Shown piece after piece: positions 60,785 to 64,000 of a stretch of DNA of 64,000 nucleotides (positions are counted from its first letter, which is position 1; each line of letters begins with the position of its first letter). Under the pieces are notes generated by a model. It made no database searches. It was not told the origin of the DNA and saw only the letters and a program-made list of their open reading frames with translations. Origin of the DNA: Deltaproteobacteria bacterium RIFCSPHIGHO2_02_FULL_44_16. GTDB lineage: Bacteria > UBA10199 > 2-02-FULL-44-16. Made by a program: the position numbers and the translations under genes. The DNA is taken from NCBI GenBank assembly GCA_001798185.1, contig MGRM01000009.1, forward strand, positions 202,798 through 266,797. Reading direction: 5' to 3'.

Positions 60785-61780
60785 TCAAGATCTGAATGCT
60801 TGTAAAATTTCTTTCACGTTGAGGAGAAGGGACGAAGGATAAAGTTTCCCTGCAAGATCATCCCAAACCTTTACCGCATTTGCGCGAATCGCTTCTTTCT
60901 CATCTTCCGAGACAGTAACAGTTTTGAGGCCTGCCTTGGCAAGTGACGCATAGGAAGTTTGATTTTCCTTTCGCGTTTCATCGATGATACGGCGAGCATA
61001 ACGTCGTGCTGTTGAGCGAAAGATTTCCTGATCTTGCGGCGTCAGAAGCGCAAATACTTTTGACGTCATCATAATACCGCCCGTGGAGTTCGCAACCTGC
61101 AGATCAGTAATATACGGTGTTCGGGTAAACCATTGCAGCGCAATGGCTCCAAGCGGCGGAGCATAGACCGCATCAATTAATTTTGTTTGAAGCGCCTGGT
61201 ACACATCAGGAAGAGCCAAAGGAACAGGAACAATTTCAAAACGTTTGTAAAGAGCCCCAACTAAAAAATCGCCTTCCCATGCCCACATCTTCATTCCCTT
61301 CATATCTTTTCGTGAAGCAATCGGTTTTCCGGAAAAAATATTCACGAAACCGGTTTCTGTCCATGCGACCAACACAAATCCCTTTTTCTGAAAAGCAGGC
61401 TCAAGTTTCGGCTGAATTTTTTTGGCAACAGCATCAACTTCTTCATAATTTTGATACATAAAAGGGAGATCTAAAACACGGACCGCAGGATTGATAAACC
61501 CAAGGCCGAGACTGGTGAAAGCTCCTGCATGCACCTGGCCAATGCGCATTTTGCGGATGATATCGCGCTCATCGCCAAGCACTCCTCCCGCATAAATTTT
61601 GAGTGTCACGCGACCGCTGGTTTTTTTTGTGAGCTCCTTATTCCATTCTTGAATCAGTTTCTCCCACGTTGAACCTTCAGGGGCCAGAAGCGCAAATTTG
61701 ATTTCGGTTGCTGCGTGCACTGATGAGGCGGTAAAAAAAATGATGAAGGAAATAAAAAATATTCTGAAAATAAAATTCAT
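60785..61780 (-). CDS. dctP: TRAP transporter substrate-binding protein (DctP)
   Basis: A periplasmic solute receptor of 331 residues with a signal peptide (FISFIIFFTASSVHAA). TEIKFALLAPEGSTWEKLIQ, GGVLGDERDIIRKMRIGQV and DLPFMYQNYEEVDAV are family hallmarks. The usual carboxylate-binding Arg position is hard to place (WTETGFVNIFSGK replaces the common GxRxF/xS/TxKP segment), which fits the TatP-type group whose ligands are not simple dicarboxylates. It lies in the same direction as, and downstream of, the tatT-like gene. Confidence 0.92.
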   Translation of the reverse strand: MNFIFRIFFISFIIFFTASSVHAATEIKFALLAPEGSTWEKLIQEWNKELTKKTSGRVTLKIYAGGVLGDERDIIRKMRIGQVHAGAFTSLGLGFINPAVRVLDLPFMYQNYEEVDAVAKKIQPKLEPAFQKKGFVLVAWTETGFVNIFSGKPIASRKDMKGMKMWAWEGDFLVGALYKRFEIVPVPLALPDVYQALQTKLIDAVYAPPLGAIALQWFTRTPYITDLQVANSTGGIMMTSKVFALLTPQDQEIFRSTARRYARRIIDETRKENQTSYASLAKAGLKTVTVSEDEKEAIRANAVKVWDDLAGKLYPSSLLLNVKEILQAFRS

Positions 61781-61819
61781 GTGAACCTCTCATGTCACTA
61801 GGACCAAAAACCCTTGTAA

Positions 61820-61887
<68 letters not shown>

Positions 61888-61914
61888 ACCTCTCTTTACC
61901 TTTGCAAACAGATC

Positions 61915-62940
61915 TTAAAATAATTTCTCTTTCATCCCCCATAAAAGATCAGCTCGCCGTTTCGCTAACTGATTTGCCAGTTTCTGCTCTGGAAAGTTAT
62001 TCACGTCTGCGATTTCCACTTCACGCAAGAGTTGTTCAAAGAGTTTTTTATCCTGCACTTGCACGGCATAATATTGAGCATAGAGAAGTTTGGTCATGAG
62101 ATAGCGCGGTTCAATCTGGATCGCTTTCTCAAACGAGGCTTTCGCCTCTTCTGGTTTTCCTCCAAGTACCGGAGGGCGTGAAGCTGCCATCACCCCACGA
62201 AAAGCATGAGCCGCTCCAAATTCATACGTCGGCATCAATTCAATGACGCGATCGATCATCGCTTCGATACGCGGAAGATCGATAATCGCCATCGGATCAT
62301 CGCGATGGAGATTCAACCATCCTCCCCATGAAAATGCGGTCCAAAAGAGTGTAGAGACATCTTTTTTGCCAAAAGAAGAAAGCGCAGCTTCAAACTCAAC
62401 TTGCGGCTTTTCTAATGAACGTGCAAAACTCTTCTTCCGTTTGAGAGCGGTCAGCCCCACATCCCGACCACGTTCATAAAAGTGCTGCGCACGTTCTAAA
62501 CTTTTTTGATCGTGCTCTCCTTTGGTTGCTTTGAATCGAAGAAGATCCTCTTCATAGAAACCATAAGCATATTGACCATAGGCTTTTGCCACAAGCGCTG
62601 CATACCGAGGCTCTTGAGGATGCGATTGTCGAAGGACATCGAGGGCAATAATCAAGGGAGGCGTATTTTGACGAGCAAGTTCAACATCTTCTTCCTGTTC
62701 AAGCACCCCTTGGCCATCCCATGCCATTCCACCGATAGCAGAAACAGCCGCTTTTTTGAGGCTACAGCTGGTAAAAATAAGAAAAACTAAGGAAAATTGA
62801 GCCACTCTTTTAAAATGTTTCGCTGTTACGGGTCCTGTCGCTTCCGCCGTTCCACCTCCCCACTGCGTGGGGCGCCCCTGGGATCCGGCGTCTGCGCCAC
62901 CCGAATGATGAGCTATTTTAAAATCGTGGCTCAATTTCAT
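61915..62940 (-). CDS. TatT-like TRAP-associated lipoprotein with repeat-encoded leader
   Basis: A 341-residue lipoprotein resembling the TatT family (TPR-like partner of TRAP systems studied in Treponema pallidum as Tp0956). Family traits are the SCSLKKAAVSAIGGM N-terminus, AYGQYAYGFYEEDLL, and ELMPTYEFGAAHAFRGVMAA, with PEEAKASFEKAIQIEPRYLM as a TPR. ATG 62940 opens MKLSHDFK, then ~35 residues come from foldback element copy 6 (HHSGGADAGSQGRP...EATGPV), and only then the signal peptide FSLVFLIFTSC with its lipobox. The insertion displaces the signal sequence ~45 residues from the start; either the long leader is tolerated or an internal start is used. Confidence 0.87.
   Translation of the reverse strand: MKLSHDFKIAHHSGGADAGSQGRPTQWGGGTAEATGPVTAKHFKRVAQFSLVFLIFTSCSLKKAAVSAIGGMAWDGQGVLEQEEDVELARQNTPPLIIALDVLRQSHPQEPRYAALVAKAYGQYAYGFYEEDLLRFKATKGEHDQKSLERAQHFYERGRDVGLTALKRKKSFARSLEKPQVEFEAALSSFGKKDVSTLFWTAFSWGGWLNLHRDDPMAIIDLPRIEAMIDRVIELMPTYEFGAAHAFRGVMAASRPPVLGGKPEEAKASFEKAIQIEPRYLMTKLLYAQYYAVQVQDKKLFEQLLREVEIADVNNFPEQKLANQLAKRRADLLWGMKEKLF
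62794..62937. repeat. Foldback element family I, copy 6 (5' end of tatT)
   Basis: Arms at 62794-62816 and 62915-62937, 23 bases with two mismatches, beginning AAATTGAGCCAC. The core is subtype B (ACGGGTCCTGTCGCTT ... GTCTGCGCCACCCG). The distal arm contains the first codons of tatT; the proximal arm encodes the same codons mirrored. Confidence 0.9.
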
Positions 62941-63002
62941 AAGATTGAGTTGCTACCAAGAAGAAGATGAGAGTGCAACCGACCCAAATGACGCATTGCA
63001 TT

Positions 63003-64000
63003 TTAAAGAAAATTGGAAAGAAATCGATCTGCAGAAACAATCACATTTTTTTTCCCAAAAATGCTCAAGACATTCGGTTTTGAAACGAGCTGGACAAAGG
63101 GAATATTTCCCAGTTTCGATGCATGGAGCAGATGATGGGAAGAAATCTCCGAAGCCTCCAGTTTACATTCAAAAAGAATCCATGGTTTCGCATCTTTCAC
63201 GATGAGAAAATCGCTCTCTTTTCCATCCTTCGTGCGAACATAGTAAAGATCATATTTCCCTACACCTGCATCGCTTAAAAACGCGCAATACGAAAACAAT
63301 TCAACGGCCACATAATTTTCAAATGCGGATGCGGATGTTTGTGTTTGAGACCAATCAAAAAAATAACATTTCTGCTCTTTTTTTATTCCACGACTCAAAT
63401 TTTTTGAATAGGGAGGAACCCAAAAAAGCACATACACCAGTGTCAACGCGCGAAGCCAATTACGTACCGCTGTATGACTTACCTCCAGGTCTTCCCGAAG
63501 CGCGTTGATGGAAAGAGGAGATCCGATGCGTGGAGGAAGAAGTTGGATGAGATGAAAACAGTGTTCTACATTGACGATTTCGGTCAGATCGCGAAGATCT
63601 TCACGCACATAATGATCAAGATAATCCTGTCTCCACTTCTGAATAAAAACGTCTGAATCCGCAAGAAAAGGATCCGGGAAACCGCCTGAACGAAGCAAAT
63701 GCTCAAAAGCATCCTTTGAACCCTGATGCTGTAAAAAGCAGGATTCAATGAATTCCCATGCCGGCATAGTTTTTTTGCGGGGAAACTCAAAATGTGAATG
63801 GCACACTTCTGCAAGTGAAAGAGGGAATAATCGAAACGTAAAATAACGTCCGAGCAAACTTTCACCAGTATATTTCAACAAGTCAACACGTGCGCTTCCT
63901 GTAATGATAAACTGACACAGTTTCTCATATGAATCGAAAATTCCTTTGAGCACATTTTTCCAGGGAATGTGCCAAAGCTAGTTGAAATTGGATAAAGAAA
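63003..64000 (-). pseudogene. DUF4143 ATPase gene, interrupted and cut by the window edge
   Basis: The 316 codons from a GTG at 63953 encode the C-terminal part of an AAA/DUF4143 protein: KLCQFIITGSARVDLLKY (sensor strand), GRYFTFRLFPLSLAEV, and the DUF4143 part with FENYVAVELFSYC and a nuclease-like SDFLIVKDAKPWILFECK. The family's reading continues upstream in the same frame as LWHIPWKN, but a TAG at 63978-63980 breaks it; CAG to TAG would explain the stop. The Walker A and B part lies beyond the window. The remaining frame could be translated from the GTG but would lack the ATPase core. A second, intact member of the family is at 38817-40031. Confidence 0.75.

Overview
The window reads as chromosomal DNA of a Gram-negative, respiring bacterium. 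Sec signal peptides, many lipoproteins with lipoboxes, a TRAP transporter with a TatT-like lipoprotein, large Rhs/FG-GAP surface proteins and Dickkopf-like Cys repeats would fit a deltaproteobacterial or Bdellovibrionota-like lineage (for example uncultured UBA10199-type genomes). The lineage is an inference; the window contains no rRNA or other phylogenetic marker. I see no tRNA, rRNA, CRISPR array or transposase.

Layout, with most genes on the minus strand. 1-1975: uvrB, cut by the window edge. 2280-10315: a 2483-residue secreted SpvB/FG-GAP/Rhs protein and, upstream, a detached paralogous N-terminus. 10462-13485: ispD-ispF-cysS. 13602-15995: a repeat-containing orphan protein. 16054-30588: a respiratory complex I operon nuoA-B-(TPR protein)-CD-E-F-G-H-J-K-L-M-N that lacks nuoI and has a short nuoG. 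30839-34313: a lipoprotein with a sigma-54-like promoter, a DEDDy exonuclease and a thioredoxin-reductase-like flavoprotein without its redox cysteines. 34322-35330: a HEPN/MNT toxin-antitoxin-like pair whose promoter overlaps a 22-bp palindrome. 35327-38687: pyruvate (or branched-chain 2-oxoacid) dehydrogenase E1alpha-E1beta-E2. 38765-42169: a DUF4143 ATPase and an orphan protein lying between a small oxidoreductase gene remnant and the intact oxidoreductase gene. 42219-43824: a frameshifted small gene divergent from a GHKL ATPase + DUF4325-like pair. 43826-46334: fumC and an EamA transporter. 46385-50646: a stress module (USP, REC-Crp regulator, PAS histidine kinase, HPF, Hsp20 remnant, CBS protein) with matching ATGAT-N4-ATCAT boxes. 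50658-52330: a nucleotidyltransferase/winged-helix pair behind three evenly spaced operators. 52340-55596: homocysteine methyltransferase/MTHFR, an MBL hydrolase and greA. 55744-58923: a large FG-GAP lipoprotein. 58949-62940: a TatT-DctP-DctQ-DctM TRAP transporter. 63003-64000: a broken DUF4143 ATPase gene.

The most striking feature is not a gene. Six copies of a ~135-145 bp foldback element lie in or between genes (ispD/ispF, nuoM, nuoF/nuoG, nuoE/nuoF, a TPR gene, tatT). Each has a conserved GC-rich core, but the 15-23 bp outer arms are private to the locus and complementary to each other, as if insertion had copied the target in inverted orientation. Four copies contribute codons or a stop codon to proteins. 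A second set of ~150-nt intergenic elements (45239-45394, 54913-55061, probably 11976-12121) shows conserved loops with compensated stems and looks like a structured RNA or another foldback family. Other palindromic families (the common 'FPRKRES'-type repeat, the GTAGGGGCG repeat, the CTTCGACAAGCTCAG repeat) are also present.
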